From Siphlonurus alternatus (lineage: Eukaryota; Arthropoda; Insecta; Ephemeroptera; Siphlonuridae), in NCBI GenBank assembly GCA_949825025.1, contig OX463783.1, positions 14,171,628 to 14,235,627 on the forward strand: a stretch of DNA of 64,000 bases, in the 5' to 3' direction. Under the pieces are notes generated by a model that had not been told where the DNA came from, ran no database searches, and saw only the letters and a list, made by a program, of their open reading frames with translations. The position numbers were made by a program, and so were the translations under genes. How positions within the stretch are numbered: position 1 is the stretch's first letter; each line of letters starts with the position of its first letter. This document shows, piece by piece, positions 36,151 to 48,137 of this stretch.

Positions 36151-38910
36151 TCTCAGAGAGTGTTCTTTAGATATTGTCATGTGATTAAAATCTATCGATT
36201 TCTGGAACCATCCGATTGCAAATCAAATGCGTTTAGAGATTTTAATTTTAGTATATATTATAGGAACTTAATTGGTACTGTAATATTAACATATATTGCA
36301 GTTATGTTTTAATTTGATGGATAACAATAAATAATTATAGATAAAAAGCTTGTTTAACCTAATCTTCCTGTCATATTTAATTTTCTGAGCTTAATTAAGT
36401 CTATTTTAAGACTTAAACTCAAGACTTCAGACTTAGACTTGAGTTTAGCCTTCTTTAATAAACTTTGTAAATATATTAATAATGTATTAAATCACGGTAT
36501 ATTTTTTTGTATTTTGTAACTATAATTTCAGACAAAATTAAATTATACAGAAATTCCCACATGACTTTGATATACAGTACAAAGTATATACAGGATTATC
36601 ATTGATTGAAAAGTCATTACATTTCATATTTAACAAACATATATTTTTTTAAACTGTGACTTTCTTATTTTTTAACAATAGTACTAATTGCAAAAAAAAA
36701 AAAAAAATTAAACAATATTTTTTTTTCCAATTAACCACGCCTCCTAATGTACGATGAACTAATCAAAGAAATGGACAGCAGTCTTTTGAATAGAAGAATT
36801 ATTTTTGTTTGACTTCTTTGAGATGCGAATAAACTCCTTCCTACTTTCCCAATGATACAGCATTTTTATTTGATGGGTTGATTAATAAAATAAATGATAG
36901 TAAAAAAAAAAAAATTAAAATATATTATATTGGTAAGAATTATATAGTATGTAATTTTATTGGTGTGTAAATAATTGTAATTATATTTTTAAAATATGCT
37001 CAATCACTTAAATATGAGAGTTCTTGATGGAATTATTTTGTATTGAATTTATTAAACAATATTTAATATATTATAATTTATTTTTGAGTTGTTGATGAAT
37101 ATAATTATTAATACTTTATGTATGATATTTAGATTTTGTTAATTAATTTATATCATACGTCTGTAGATGAAAATGATGATGATTAACCTCTAAAATGTTG
37201 TATAAAATTCTAGTTTTATAAGATAAACATTTCTCGGCTATAATGCACAATATTATGCCAAGTTCTTTCTTTCCCTTATATTCCTTATAATAAATCTTAT
37301 ACTACAAGTTTTTAATATTATGTTTTATTTTGTACTACAAGTGCTTTTTAATTTCATATAATGGACTGTTTTGAATAGAATGAGTAAACATTGTAAATAT
37401 AGGGGCATCAGAACTTAACTTGGGCTAATTTTAAATTATATTATAATGAAGAATTAACATACACTTAAAGAACTCCCAGTACTGTACTGTACATTAATAT
37501 ATATACAATGTTATAAAATTTGATTCAAAGAGATTTTAATTGCACAAAGAAAAATGAAAAAAAAAAAAAACTTAATTGCAAGAAGGTTTTGGGGTTTTCT
37601 TACTCCAAAATAATGAAGTTGATAAAATAACAGACCCATTGGGCTCTAAATCTTGATAAGGTGGAAAATAAGCCATATTTAATGTAATTTTAAATATTTA
37701 AATGCACATTTTCTCAATACATAATACAATAGAGCGTAATTATATTTTAAATATAAACGTTTTTATGAAGCAAGAGTGAAAGAAAAAAAGTGAAATCTTC
37801 TATTTTAAATTACGTATCAAAATTTTTTATATCTCTGTGGTTTTAAAAAAGTATAAAATAAAAAAAAATTTTATAATATTAAAATTTTCACCTACAAATT
37901 TTACCGTTATAATAAAATTTTGTCATAATAACGTTCCAATACTTAGTAAATAATAATAATATATTTTCTTCAATACAACACCATATATTGTCGGCATATT
38001 TGATTCGTAGGTGCGAAAAAAGCACGTGCTATACTCACATTAAGCATAATCAATCGATAGATCACATCTTCACCTTTGAACTTTACGATCGTGGTACATG
38101 GAGACAGGATTTTTTTTTTTCTTTACTAAAATCTTTCTCTCTCTCTCCTCCCCCCCCCCCTTTTTAAAATTTCTTGCGACTCATCTTCATATTGCTCGCT
38201 TCAAGATAAGGTCAAATGTGAGACATGATCTCTTTTCACTCTATTTTAACATGTATTTTTTTTTTTAAGTTACTTTGTATAGGATTTTGATTATAATAAA
38301 AATATATGCTGGGAATATTGTTAAGTAATTATAAATGTAAATGATTTTTTTAAAATAATAATATGTTCTCATCATGCAGATAATGGATTCAAAAATTGGT
38401 AGGAATATGAACCTTAAATGCAATGGACAAAAGAGTAATTATCTAATTATGAACAGTTTTTGTGCAGATATACAAAATGCATTCTAAGGTGACAAAACGT
38501 ATATTGATTTATTTCAAGCATTATTTAATTAATGAAAAATATAATAGTATCTACATAATAGAATAAATAATACACTTAAAATATTTAATTATACTCCTAA
38601 ATAAATAGTATTTATAGTTCTAATTATAATATAAATACCATAAAATTAAAAAAAAATTGTTTCATAAAATATTGAGTCGTATATAACGAAGCTCAATTTT
38701 TTTAAAAAAAATTCAAATGCAACTTTGATTTCGTTTTAAAACCATAACATTTGTGACGTTTCTCTTTAAATAATGCTTTTTTTTATTATTTTGACTTAAT
38801 TCTATTTTCTTAAATTTTAGTTCATATTTAAAAATTACATCGTTATTAATATTAAAAGTTGAAAATATTCACTAAAGAGTTTTAGAGAAAGTACAATACA
38901 TAAATATATT
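36151..38910. other. AT-rich non-coding stretch
   Basis: 2.7 kb of AT-rich sequence, the longest repeat-family-free block in the window. It has a pyrimidine tract (CT repeat then poly-C) near 38137-38165. No exon-like region was seen. Confidence 0.5.
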
Positions 38911-38977
38911 CAGATTTCTCACTAACCACGATTGAGTATCATTATCGGTGGATATATTTCTTCGTGAATCACACCCC
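38911..38977 (-). mobile_element. GATTCACGAAGC-related end fragment
   Basis: CAGATTTCTCACTAACCACG and TTCTTCGTGAATCACACCCC mirror the fragment at 62071-62160, and the outer end matches the 13.6-kb MITE. Confidence 0.5.
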
Positions 38978-39268
38978 ATGAAAATGAACTTGTTATACTT
39001 TCAACTCTATTCGGAGCGACGATACCTTTTTTCTATGCATAACATTAAAAAAAAAAATCAACGCAAAAAATTAAAAAAAAATCAAAATATTATAAGGTCA
39101 AGACATAAATAAATTTTGGTTTATTGACGATATGATTTTCGTCACGTAGTAAGTTATACGAGAGATGTGTAAAAAAAAAAAGTTAGACAGTCGACACCGC
39201 AACCTATTTCTCCACCTTTGATCACGTCAGAGAGCCTTTCTTGTGACCTTCGTGACCCTGGAGAGGAC

Positions 39269-39270
<2 letters not shown>

Positions 39271-39334
<64 letters not shown>
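39271..39334. repeat. (CT)n microsatellite, about 64 bp
   Basis: Uninterrupted CT repeat. The ORF through it encoding Leu-Ser repeats is an artefact. Confidence 0.97.
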
Positions 39335-39338
<4 letters not shown>

Positions 39339-39889
39339 ATCTCTATATATTTAGACTAGTAGTAAATAACACTAATAGCTCATCAACTAACACATACAAA
39401 AAATAAATAATATTTAACAAATCTTATACTGTATTATTTTTTATAATCTTGATCAATTATATTTAATATTATTGCAAAATTCATATTACTCATGTCATTT
39501 TAATAATATATAATATAGAAAAATATTTATTACATTGCTTCTTTATGCGTTAATTATCATAATTATTTTTATTAATTTTTTTTTTAGGTTTATAATTTTT
39601 ATTACTCTCAAGTCAAGCCCATCATAATAGAAAAATAATCTTTATGTTTAGCACATTAAAATTTCTCTTTAAAGGTTCTTACGTAAAAAAAATTGCAACT
39701 GTATATATGCAAAAGCTTCTTTTAAAGAGTAAAAAAAATATATAAATAATAATTGATTATTTCATTGAATGGAAAATACTTGAGTATGAAACTAATGGTA
39801 ATTCAGCACAATTTCTCAATGAGATGCATTTTTCATCCTGTTGTTGTACAATAATTTAAATCAATAATTTTATTATATACACATCGGGA
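39335..39889. other. AT-rich spacer
   Basis: Nothing recognised. Confidence 0.45.
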
Positions 39890-40077
39890 GCTTTCAAACG
39901 TTATCTATGCACGATTTTTTGGCACTGCAGCGCCAAGAAACTTAAAGATATATTAGACTCGTAATAATTTTTAGGAGAGACATTCCCCATAAAGGTCACA
40001 ACGTCTCTGTAGACATCAGTGTCGACAGTGCTCATAAGCAGAGAAAGAGTAACGTTCATGGTGTCCAGAGGTGTACA
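39890..40077 (+). mobile_element. TACACCTCTGG-family MITE, left part decayed
   Basis: The right end AGTAACGTTCATGGTGTCCA then GAGGTGTACA is clear. The interior (GGAGAGACATTCCCCATAAA, GACAGTGCTCATAAGC) is only weakly like other copies, so the left limit is approximate. Confidence 0.45.
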
Positions 40078-40592
40078 TATCGGGACCGTTACCACTACAT
40101 AATATCATGATTTGTTAGAGCTGCAGTACAACACAATGACAATGAGCAACAGATTTTTTAACTTTTATTGGGTCTAACTAACCCAATGGAGTATCGACCT
40201 CAAACTTTTTTTATTGCAGAAATGGATAGAGCGTGCAAAGTTATGCTACCCTGATTTTTTTTCACATTTTTTAGAGCCCGGGAACTATTTTTAAAAAAAT
40301 TATTGAAAGTCCTTTCTGTGACGTCACGCGGCGGCAAGTCCTATCTTTTTCTTAATAAGCGGCGTCTCGTGACGTCACAAAAAGAATTTCCAATAATTTT
40401 TTATAAATAGTTCCTGGGCTCTAAAAACTCTGAAAAAATCAGGATAGCATAACATTGCACGCTCTATCCATTTCTGCAATAAAAAAATTTGAGGTCGGTA
40501 CTCCATTTGTTTTTTACTGTCATCACGTCTCTGAATGATAACAGCAACTGCAGTGACAGAATTAAGTAACGTTCTGGTTGCCTCTAGGTGTA
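40078..40592. mobile_element. TACACCTCTGG-family MITE split by another MITE
   Basis: The left part has GTTAGAGCTGCAGTACAA and TTATTGGGTCTAACT. The right part ends AGTAACGTTCTGGTTGCCTC then TAGGTGTA. The two flank the palindromic MITE 40185-40507, which has landed near the GAGCACCC block. The left terminus is eroded. Confidence 0.4.
40185..40507. mobile_element. Palindromic MITE with TGACGTCA motifs (323 bp)
   Basis: The ends AATGGAGTATCGACCTCAAA and TTTGAGGTCGGTACTCCATT are inverted. The next block (TTATTGCAGAAATGGATAGA) and GGGAACTATTTTTAAAAAAA match the GGACAAC MITEs although the outer 20 bases do not. TGACGTCA occurs at 40319 and 40370 on either side of the centre. It belongs to the same superfamily as 62165-62486. 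Confidence 0.8.
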
Positions 40593-41139
40593 TCATCAAT
40601 TTAGAAAAAAAAAAAAAGAATTATAAGTGTTCGATAATTTTCTTGTGTGTTGCTTAGAACAAAATTTCTGTCACTTTTTTTTTTTATTATTCTCATTCCT
40701 TTTAAGTGCCGAATTTTTTGCTCTAATGGTGTTTGTATTTTAGTTCTTAAGAGTTGCAAAGATATAAGAAATTTGATCTATAAATAGTACAAATACAACA
40801 AATCTTTAATTAATAAGATTCCACTTTTTGATCATTTGTTTCTTGGTTAGCTGATTTATTTTCCGTAAGCTGCATAAAAAAATAAAAATATAAATAAATT
40901 AAAAATCAAGATTTTTTGTAGCTGTGAAATACCTTGAGTTTGATTAAATACCTGAAAATATATTAGTATGTCATTAACTTAATTTTACTAACTCTCTGGG
41001 GGGAATAAAATTATATAATATTAGCATTAATTTTATTATCATTTCACAATTTGTTAATCGCAATTTAATAAAAAAAATTTAATAAATATTTTGTGTTTTT
41101 TTTTTTTAAATTTTTATCATGATTGTATGGGTAGCTTAA
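40593..41139. other. AT-rich spacer
   Basis: No feature was recognised. Confidence 0.45.
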
Positions 41140-41478
41140 TATAGGATGAATCTCAGTAGGTTGAGATCTCGCAATCGTACCGCCTGAATGCAACAAAACT
41201 TGCAGGAGACTTGGAACTCACCATCAATAGGTGGTATACAAATTTTGAAGCGAATCTGTCTTATCAGTTTTGTGAAAACTGAAGTAGAAGTTTAACATTG
41301 GCCTTATGGACGAAAACCGGAAATGGAGCTGTTGTAAGAAAACTGTAAGACTGAATTTGCTCAAACCATAAGCGATTAAGTTTTAGAACATTCTCGATTT
41401 TTTAAAATTTATTTCATTCAATTCGTTTACAGGGAAATATTCTTTGACTCCAACAGTAACTGAGATTCATCGTTAAAC
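41140..41478 (-). mobile_element. GATTGACCTCAG-family element, inverted copy
   Basis: Contains TATGGACGAAAACCGGAAAT, AAGCGATTAAGTTTTAGAAC, ATTTCATTCAATTCGTTTAC and a terminal AACTGAGATTCATCGTTAAA in the inverse order of the 23.2-kb copy. The left terminal GATGAATCTCAGTAGG is the inverted partner. Confidence 0.7.
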
Positions 41479-42842
41479 ATTTAAATATTTATTTTGTCTT
41501 ACACTCTTTCTTTATGAGAAATTCCAGCGCTTATTATCTGTAGCTATTTTTTTTAAAATTATAAATAGCTGTTTAAATGCTAAAATATAAAATAAAATTT
41601 GAAAATTTTATCATTAATATACAAATTGGGGGCACGTATTCGAATATTTTTATATTTTAATAAAAGAAATGTAGTTATTTATGATATCATCAAAGTCATA
41701 AATAATGTTAAAATTTTAGGTTGTGCTTGACATATATTGACAGCATGATCGAATCTTGCCAATCAATGAACTTTCTCTACATGGAGATTTAACATTCAAC
41801 CAATCATATTACACCTTTCAAAATATTGTTAACCAATCAAAAAAAACATAATAAAAACATGACAGTTTATAAATTATTATTATTGAATTTTTATACAATA
41901 ATATCAAAGTGTCAAAAATTATGTTATATTCAAGAAGGAATAAAAAAATTATTAGTTTTCTTCTAAAAGTAGGTTATATCATATACGTATATGTGAATAT
42001 ATTATATTATTTATTTGTTATTATTTTAATGTATGTTATTTATTATTATTGTAAAAAATATAATATATTCCTTTAGATATTTGAGAATGTATAATCAAAA
42101 TTACATATCTTATTTTGTTTGAAAGATTTATTTTCACGATTTTGTATTTTAAAAAATCTTTTGAATTCCAAATTTTATGTTAAAATATAAACTACATATT
42201 TACATGTTATAAAATCAGCAATTTTCATGAGTCTATTTTTAAAAATAAATTTTATATTTTGCATCATGTCTTCATTTAATGTTGATTGATTTTTTGTCTG
42301 ATTTTTAATGAAAAGAAACTAAATTTATTTTATTAGTAAATCATGTAGCTATATTATATAAAACTAGAATTGTTGAATATAAAATATATGTAAACATAAT
42401 TATTTATATAAAAGCATTGATTATATAACAGTACATAAATATTATATATGCATAAACTTACAGACAAGTTATAAATTATATAAATTCTATAAAATTTGTG
42501 TCTTAAAAATTATAGATTTCATAATGGAAATTTACGCATAATTAACAGATATTTCTTATACGTAAATCTTGCGACTTGCAAATTTTTATTGCTTTATCTT
42601 TATGTTTTGAAGCTTATGGAAAATTAAAACCAGGAAAGAACAAAATAATTTAGAATATAATTCGTTGTATGCGGTTTAGTGTAGCATTATAAAACTTTTT
42701 GGCTGCATGTATTCGATGTATATCGAATACGGTTGTATGTTCCTGAGATCAAGTTTTTGTTTCAATAAGAAATTTGGCTTTTTCCGTTATTGTATCAAGT
42801 TTTTACACTAGAACATTTATATTAAACCGTTGTTTAATGTAT
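41479..42842. other. AT-rich non-coding stretch
   Basis: Three CCAAT pentamers occur at 41759, 41800 and 41833, but no promoter-like GC rise or ORF accompanies them. Otherwise featureless. Confidence 0.45.
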
Positions 42843-42990
42843 ACAGTATAACAGATCTTAGTTTACGTGTGGATTTGATTACGCGCGACGGCCATCTTGG
42901 AAGTCATAACATGGCTAAGATAGGGGGCGCCAGTCGGTCTAGACGTATAGTCTAGCCATGTCAGGCGTAAACTTAGATTTGTTTTACTGT
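42843..42990. mobile_element. 148-bp MITE with GC-rich centre
   Basis: The left end ACAGTATAACAGATCTTAGT and the right end ACTTAGATTTGTTTTACTGT are inverted, and both run on into GTTTACG/CGTAAAC. The centre contains CGACGGCCATCTTGGAAG (a YY1-like motif on the minus strand) and GTCTAGACGTATAGTCTAG. It is a single copy here. Confidence 0.65.
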
Positions 42991-43039
42991 AGTTAAAGTG
43001 TAATATGAATGAATTATTATTAATTATATTTTTGCGTTC

Positions 43040-43236
43040 TGCAAGCTCATTTGAAAACATGGGGAGCCAGGGACTTGCAATCCATCCCGGCATTTGCCGG
43101 TGACTGAGGGAAACGTGGAAACTTCAGCCAGGATGGACGCTACAGCTTTTGTCAAAGAACCGAAAGTGAAATGGTCCAAAGCCAGGGGAACCACATAGTG
43201 AAAAAGAGTATTGATTTGCCCCTGGGTGGAAAATCC
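43040..43236 (-). mobile_element. SINE-A fragment
   Basis: CTTGCAATCCATCCCGGCAT, TGACTGAGGGAAACGTGGAA, GGATGGACGCTACAGCTTTT and GTCCAAAGCCAGGGGAACCA follow the SINE-A order, ending TTTGCCCCTGGGTGG. It has lost both the 5S head and the tail. Confidence 0.75.
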
Positions 43237-43283
43237 ATTTAAAGTATTAAACTTTATATATTTTACATTTTATCAGAGGATGT

Positions 43284-43616
43284 AATGGACAACATACATG
43301 AAAAATTTTTATTGCAGAAATGAATAGAGGGTACCAATTTATGCTACTCTGAATTTTTTCAGATTTTTTTGAGACCCAGAACTATTTTTAAATAATTATT
43401 GAAAGTGCGGCCACGCCCCCTGGAGGCGTCAATAGGCGTCCTATCTCTATCCTTTTTATTAAGAATTCAGGGGTGCCAACTGAAATCACAGGACTTTCAA
43501 TAATTATTTAAAAATAGTTCTGGGTTTCAAAAAAATCTGAAAAAAGCGCAAAGTAGCATAATTTGGTACCCTCTATTCAGTTCTGCAATAAAATTTTTTC
43601 ATGTATGTTGTCCATT
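43284..43616. mobile_element. GGACAAC palindromic MITE, 333 bp
   Basis: The termini AATGGACAACATACATGAAA and TTTCATGTATGTTGTCCATT are inverted and bracketed by T/A, giving TAATGG...CCATTA. The centre has GCGGCCACGCCCCCTGGAGG and TCAATAGGCGTCC. It is the most intact copy of the family here. Confidence 0.85.
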
Positions 43617-44330
43617 ATTCAATTTTTGCTAAATTAATATTAAGAAATAAAATTATGTTACATTTAAGTGGTCTATAGAAATAAATATTATAATTTAGTA
43701 AAATACTAGGTTACAAAAAAAAATTATATATAAAACTTTCAACAAGTAACTTTCTTTAAATATAAAGTGTTATATGTTTTTTAAAATAAATGTATGCTAT
43801 TAAATATTAAAAAGTTGAAGCGTTTTCTAAGACAAATTTGAATTTTGTCGACAACATTAAATGATACTCATTTGTTTGTTTTTAAACTTCTTGTTCACAA
43901 ATGTGTCAACATACTTTTTATGAAAAAAAAAATTGCAAAGTAAAATAATAATAATAATAATAAGCTGTACTTCACTAAGTTTTTTTTTTTTGTTTGTTCT
44001 CAAAAGTGAAATAATTAACGATTGCGTCTTCGCGCGCTGATTGGTCATTTGTAATACATTCTAACCCGTTGCTCATACTTCGCCCACCCGTGGTGAAAAT
44101 GTTTTTATAAAGTGTAAGTAAAAAAAAAAAAAAACAAAAAAAATCACTCAACAATTTTTACATATCCGCATAACGTCTATTTTCCTTTTACTGATTTCTA
44201 TCTTTTTTATGTTTATAATTTTAAAGTCAGTTTAAAAGACCATGATGTCAAAACAAATATGCATCTTTATAGTACGGTGATTTTTTTTTTTTTTTTTTTT
44301 TCCTTCCCGGGTTGAAATACTTTCATATTT
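43617..44330. other. AT-rich spacer
   Basis: Contains a short (AAT)n run at 43944-43962 and poly-T near 44281. No gene is seen. Confidence 0.5.
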
Positions 44331-44545
44331 TTCCCGCCTATTTTGCACCATTTTTGAGAAAAAAAAAAAGGAATTAAGATGAGATTACGTCTTCTTTCCT
44401 CTTATTGAGCATGAAATTTTGCCTACTATATTTCATCCTCAATTTTAGCGAGGAAGAAATAAGATTTGCTTAATAAGATTATATTTAAATGTGTAACGGA
44501 TTCGAGTTAAAGACTGTAATTTTTCAACTAGGGTTTAATTGAACC
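44331..44545 (-). mobile_element. Large palindrome-bearing repeat, copy 2
   Basis: CCTATTTTGCACCATTTTTG, GATTACGTCTTCTTTCCTC, TTATTGAGCATGAAATTTTG and ATTTCATCCTCAATTTTAGC follow in inverse order to 26382-26760. The distal part is truncated. Confidence 0.55.
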
Positions 44546-44619
44546 CTGTTGTAAGAAACTGGTCAAAAATTACTAAATTTAATGAATTTAACTTTCCACC
44601 TCTTCGTGCTTAATATTTT

Positions 44620-44730
44620 ATGCAACTGGGTTGTCTACGGTCTAGCAATCCATCCCAAAATTCACCTGGTTGTGACTGAGGAAACCATGAAAACCTCTGT
44701 TAGGATGGTCGGCAATAACGAAAGATTGAT
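44620..44730 (-). mobile_element. SINE-C copy
   Basis: CCTGGTTGTGACTGAGGAAA and TCTGTTAGGATGGTCGGCAA give the core on the minus strand, with AGCAATCCATCCCAAAATTC upstream. An 84-codon ORF (44582-44836) runs through it and is not credible. Confidence 0.5.
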
Positions 44731-45238
44731 AACGTCACATCAGGCCATGTTAATTTACCAAAAAAACTCTCTGAAAACCACAATATACTCAAAGATATGC
44801 AACTTTACAATCTTCAAAGTAAAGCGGGTTATCTAGATGCAGGGATAAAATCTTGAAAACTTGCCAAAATTTAATAAAAACATAAAAATTACATAAAAAT
44901 TTTACAACTTATTAAAAAAATATAGTATTCTTATTACAATTTGCATGTTTCTCACGGTTTTAAGACATTAATATTAAATACAAAAACATAATACAACATT
45001 ATAAATTTAATAATTTTTAAAAATCTTTGAATGTTCTAAATCACCTTCAATGAAATCTTATATTAAATTTAGACGGTAATAAAAAATACTGATATATATT
45101 AATGTCAATTGTATGAATACAACTTATGGTCAAGTAAGTCGGCATAGTGTGAATCTTTTAGTGATAAGATGTAAGAAATATACCGGTCTACAATGTACAC
45201 CTATAGGCAAAAATATATGGAATTTACTTAAACGTTCA
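44731..45238. other. AT-rich spacer
   Basis: No feature was recognised. Confidence 0.45.
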
Positions 45239-45725
45239 TATCGTCCCTCGTACAAAATAATAAGATATCTACTTACCATTGCAACAATAATATGTAATTG
45301 ACAACCTTCATGACTTTTTTTGTAATGCAATGTAAGTATAGGACCGTAAGTTATGTTACTTTGTTGTTATTTTTTCAGATTAACTCTCAAAATGAGAAAA
45401 AGGTGCTGTGATTTCACTGTGATGTCATAGTCAATGAACGTATTTCCTTTTGCTTGTGCAATAATCACATGAATATGACGTCACAGTGTCTTTCCACTCA
45501 ATTTTGAGGGTGTCAGAAAGTTGAAAAGATGATATGAAAATATATTAGCAATACAAATGTCAAGGTTTCATATCCAAATAATTAAATGTCCACATTATAA
45601 AAATTTATGCAGGTTGTTAATTATGCAATATAAATCGATAAATTAGAAAGCTCACCTGATATAGATAGCAGACAGCTAATTTTTGTACACAATTATAATA
45701 TAAGCAGAGCTCATTACGAACGATT
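45239..45725. mobile_element. TATCGTCCCTCGT MITE split by another MITE
   Basis: The left part (45239-45295) starts TATCGTCCCTCGTACAAAAT. The right part (45623-45725) has AGCTCACCTGATATAGATAG and AGAGCTCATTACGAACGATT, matching the right half of the 50.1-kb copy. The intervening 327 bp is a different palindromic MITE. Confidence 0.5.
45296..45622. mobile_element. TGACAACC palindromic MITE with TGACGTCA
   Basis: Ends AATTGACAACCTTCATGA and TTATGCAGGTTGTTAATT are inverted. Inner arms carry CTCTCAAAATGAG / CTCAATTTTGAGGG and CTGTGATGTCATAGTC / GAATATGACGTCACAGTG. The outer end resembles GGACAAC, linking it to that superfamily. It is inserted in a TATCGTCCCTCGT element. Confidence 0.7.
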
Positions 45726-46233
45726 ATGTATTATATTTCAGTATACATAAATAATCATTCAAAATACGTCATTTTCTTAATTGTAATTTTCTTCTCTTAT
45801 AGGCTTTCTAATATGTAAAAATTAAACAGAGCAGTATGGACTTTTATGCATGTAGATGTACATTGAATTGCATTGAGTGCAGTAAGGAAAATGCAGTTAG
45901 GTGCAGTCAAGAAACAAAATGTAATACATCAGTAAGACTTGCTACATTGCTCAATAAGATAATATATTTTAATGTTGACTTTAGTTAAGCATTTTATAAT
46001 ATAAAAAAAAAATCAAATATGTTAAGCTATTAAGATATATTATAAAAGATATTTTACTGTAAATTTATTGTAGCATAATTAAATTTTTTTAAAAATTGTC
46101 ATGTATTTCACAAAAACTCTAAAAAAAAATTAAACCATAACTTGTTCAATATCTTCTCATTTAAGATACATATGTCTTTAATTTCTATTTCTAAATAGTT
46201 TGTTTTTAAAATGCTAAAAATCTTTTCAGTAAT
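45726..46233. other. AT-rich spacer
   Basis: Has a near-repeat GTGCAGTAAGG / GTGCAGTCAAG around 45878-45912. Otherwise featureless. Confidence 0.4.
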
Positions 46234-46348
46234 AATAGACAACATACATGAAGGATTATAATTGTAGAAATGAATAGAGGGTACCAAATTATGCTACTCT
46301 GAATTTTTTCAGATCTTTTTGAGACCCAGAACTATTTTTAAATAATTA

Positions 46349-46431
<83 letters not shown>

Positions 46432-46656
46432 TAAATATTGAAAATGCGGCCACGCCCCCTGGAGGCGTCAATAGGCGTCCAGTCTCTATCCTTTTTATTA
46501 AGGATTCAGGGGTGCCAACTGAAATTACAGGACTTTCAATAATTATTTAAAAATAGTTGCGGGTCTCAAAAAAGTCTGAAAAAATTCAGAATAGCATAAT
46601 TTATACAAGCCTCTATTCATTTCTGCAATAAAATTTTTTCATGTATGTTGTCCATA
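46234..46656. mobile_element. GGACAAC MITE with internal microsatellite
   Basis: The right end TTTTTCATGTATGTTGTCCA is intact; the left starts AATAGACAACATACATGAAG. The middle shares GCGGCCACGCCCCCTGGAGG with the 43.3-kb copy. The extra length, about 90 bp over its sibling, is an (AATC)n tract in the left arm. Confidence 0.85.
46348..46431. repeat. (AATC)n microsatellite, about 21 units
   Basis: An uninterrupted tetranucleotide tract replacing the AATAATTATTGAAAG junction seen in sibling MITEs. It is flanked by AATTAAAT-like sequence on both sides. Confidence 0.95.
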
Positions 46657-47899
46657 CTTGTTTATTGGGTTAAATATTACATGTTTGGGAGGGGACAAAA
46701 AACAAAAACATAACCCAAATGATGGCTGAAAAAGGCAATTGCCCATACACAAAATGAGCAACCACCAAACATTGATCAGAAGTACGTCGTCAACATGCTA
46801 TAAAATGAACTAGAATTTAAATATAATATACAACAGCAACAAAAAATTAAAAAATACATGCAGTTAATTTAAAAATAAGCATCATGTTTATCAATTAACT
46901 ATTAATATAAATATTACTGGCTGCTAAGAAAAAAAAAAATCACATTAAAATTCTTTGAGATCTTTAATAATCATGACATCTTGTATTTATATTTTTATAT
47001 GAAAAAATAAAAAGATACAAGAGAAGTTTTTAAGGGTGATTTATACACATAATAAAATATACTTTGTTTATATTTTTTTGAGAAAAACATGTTTATTTCA
47101 TTCACTGAATTTATTACAAGATTGAAACAAAAAAATGATTGCATTGCTTGTATTATATGACAGCAGTTGCAGAATAAAAATGTTTTCTGTCTTATTTAAA
47201 ATGAAACAAGTCCCTTTAAAAAAAATGCATTACAAAAAATATAAGTAAACATTTTTACAAGTTAACTATTTCTGCATACTCATGTATAAAAATAAATAAT
47301 AAAAAAATTAAAGTTATTTGCAACAATTTTCTTCTTTTATCTGCATAATTATATTACAGTATGTTAAATTCAAACTTTAACATTAATAAAAAATATAATA
47401 ATGATTTTTAGAATACATTGTTGTAAGTAGTATACCTAGTACAGAGTAAAGTTTGCGTAAGTAATTCAAATATTGTAATAAAACGTTTTAAAAAAAAATA
47501 ATGCAATTCATTTGACATTAATAATTATAAAATACATGTAGTTGAATTTTAACTGTTTCCACTTGTAGATTATGCTGTAGTACTTCAAGAAATTTTAATG
47601 ATATTTATGTAAAAATTTAACTATTAATGATGAGAGACAACAATTATTACATTCATTATTTACTTCTCGAAGTTTAATGAAGTCTTTTGCAAATTATAGT
47701 TTTATTTTTATCACAGAAAATAGCTTTAAATCGCTCGGAGCTTCTTGATACAATAAAATTAATTATTTTACCAGAAATAATATACTTTACTATTAAAATA
47801 TTAACAAAAATAGGAACAAACAGAAGTTAATAACAAAATATTCATTTTTTTTTTCTATACTTCGACTCAAATTTGACAAATTTGAAGTTAACCTTGTCT
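46657..47899. other. AT-rich non-coding stretch
   Basis: Nothing recognised apart from short homopolymers. Confidence 0.5.
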
Positions 47900-48137
47900 A
47901 TTTTTTTTTTTTTTTTTACAAGGATACACCCCTAAGAGTTTACAGCTCGCGGCGGGGTAATGGAGTAGGGATAAGGTAGGGAACGGATGGTGGCCACGGC
48001 CTGTTACGCGTCCCAGCATTCACTGAGGTGAGACTGAGGGAACCGTGGAAAACGTCAGTCAGGACGGACACCTCTACTTTTCTTTTTCTCAATGGACCAA
48101 TGCGATGTCCAAAGCCTGGAGAACCACACACAAGTTT
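47900..48137 (-). mobile_element. SINE-B copy, 5' truncated
   Basis: Poly-T (47900-47917) followed by ACAAGGATACACCCCTAAGA is the complement of the SINE-B tail. GGCCACGGCCTGTTACGCGT, TGAGACTGAGGGAACCGTGG, GGACGGACACCTCTAC and CAATGGACCAATGCGATGTC follow. The 5S head is absent. A 63-codon antisense ORF is spurious. Confidence 0.8.

Noticed and set aside
44582..44836. 84-codon ORF with a hydrophobic N-terminus, possible secreted peptide
   Set aside because: The hydrophobic start is AT-rich spacer and the rest is antisense SINE-C core.
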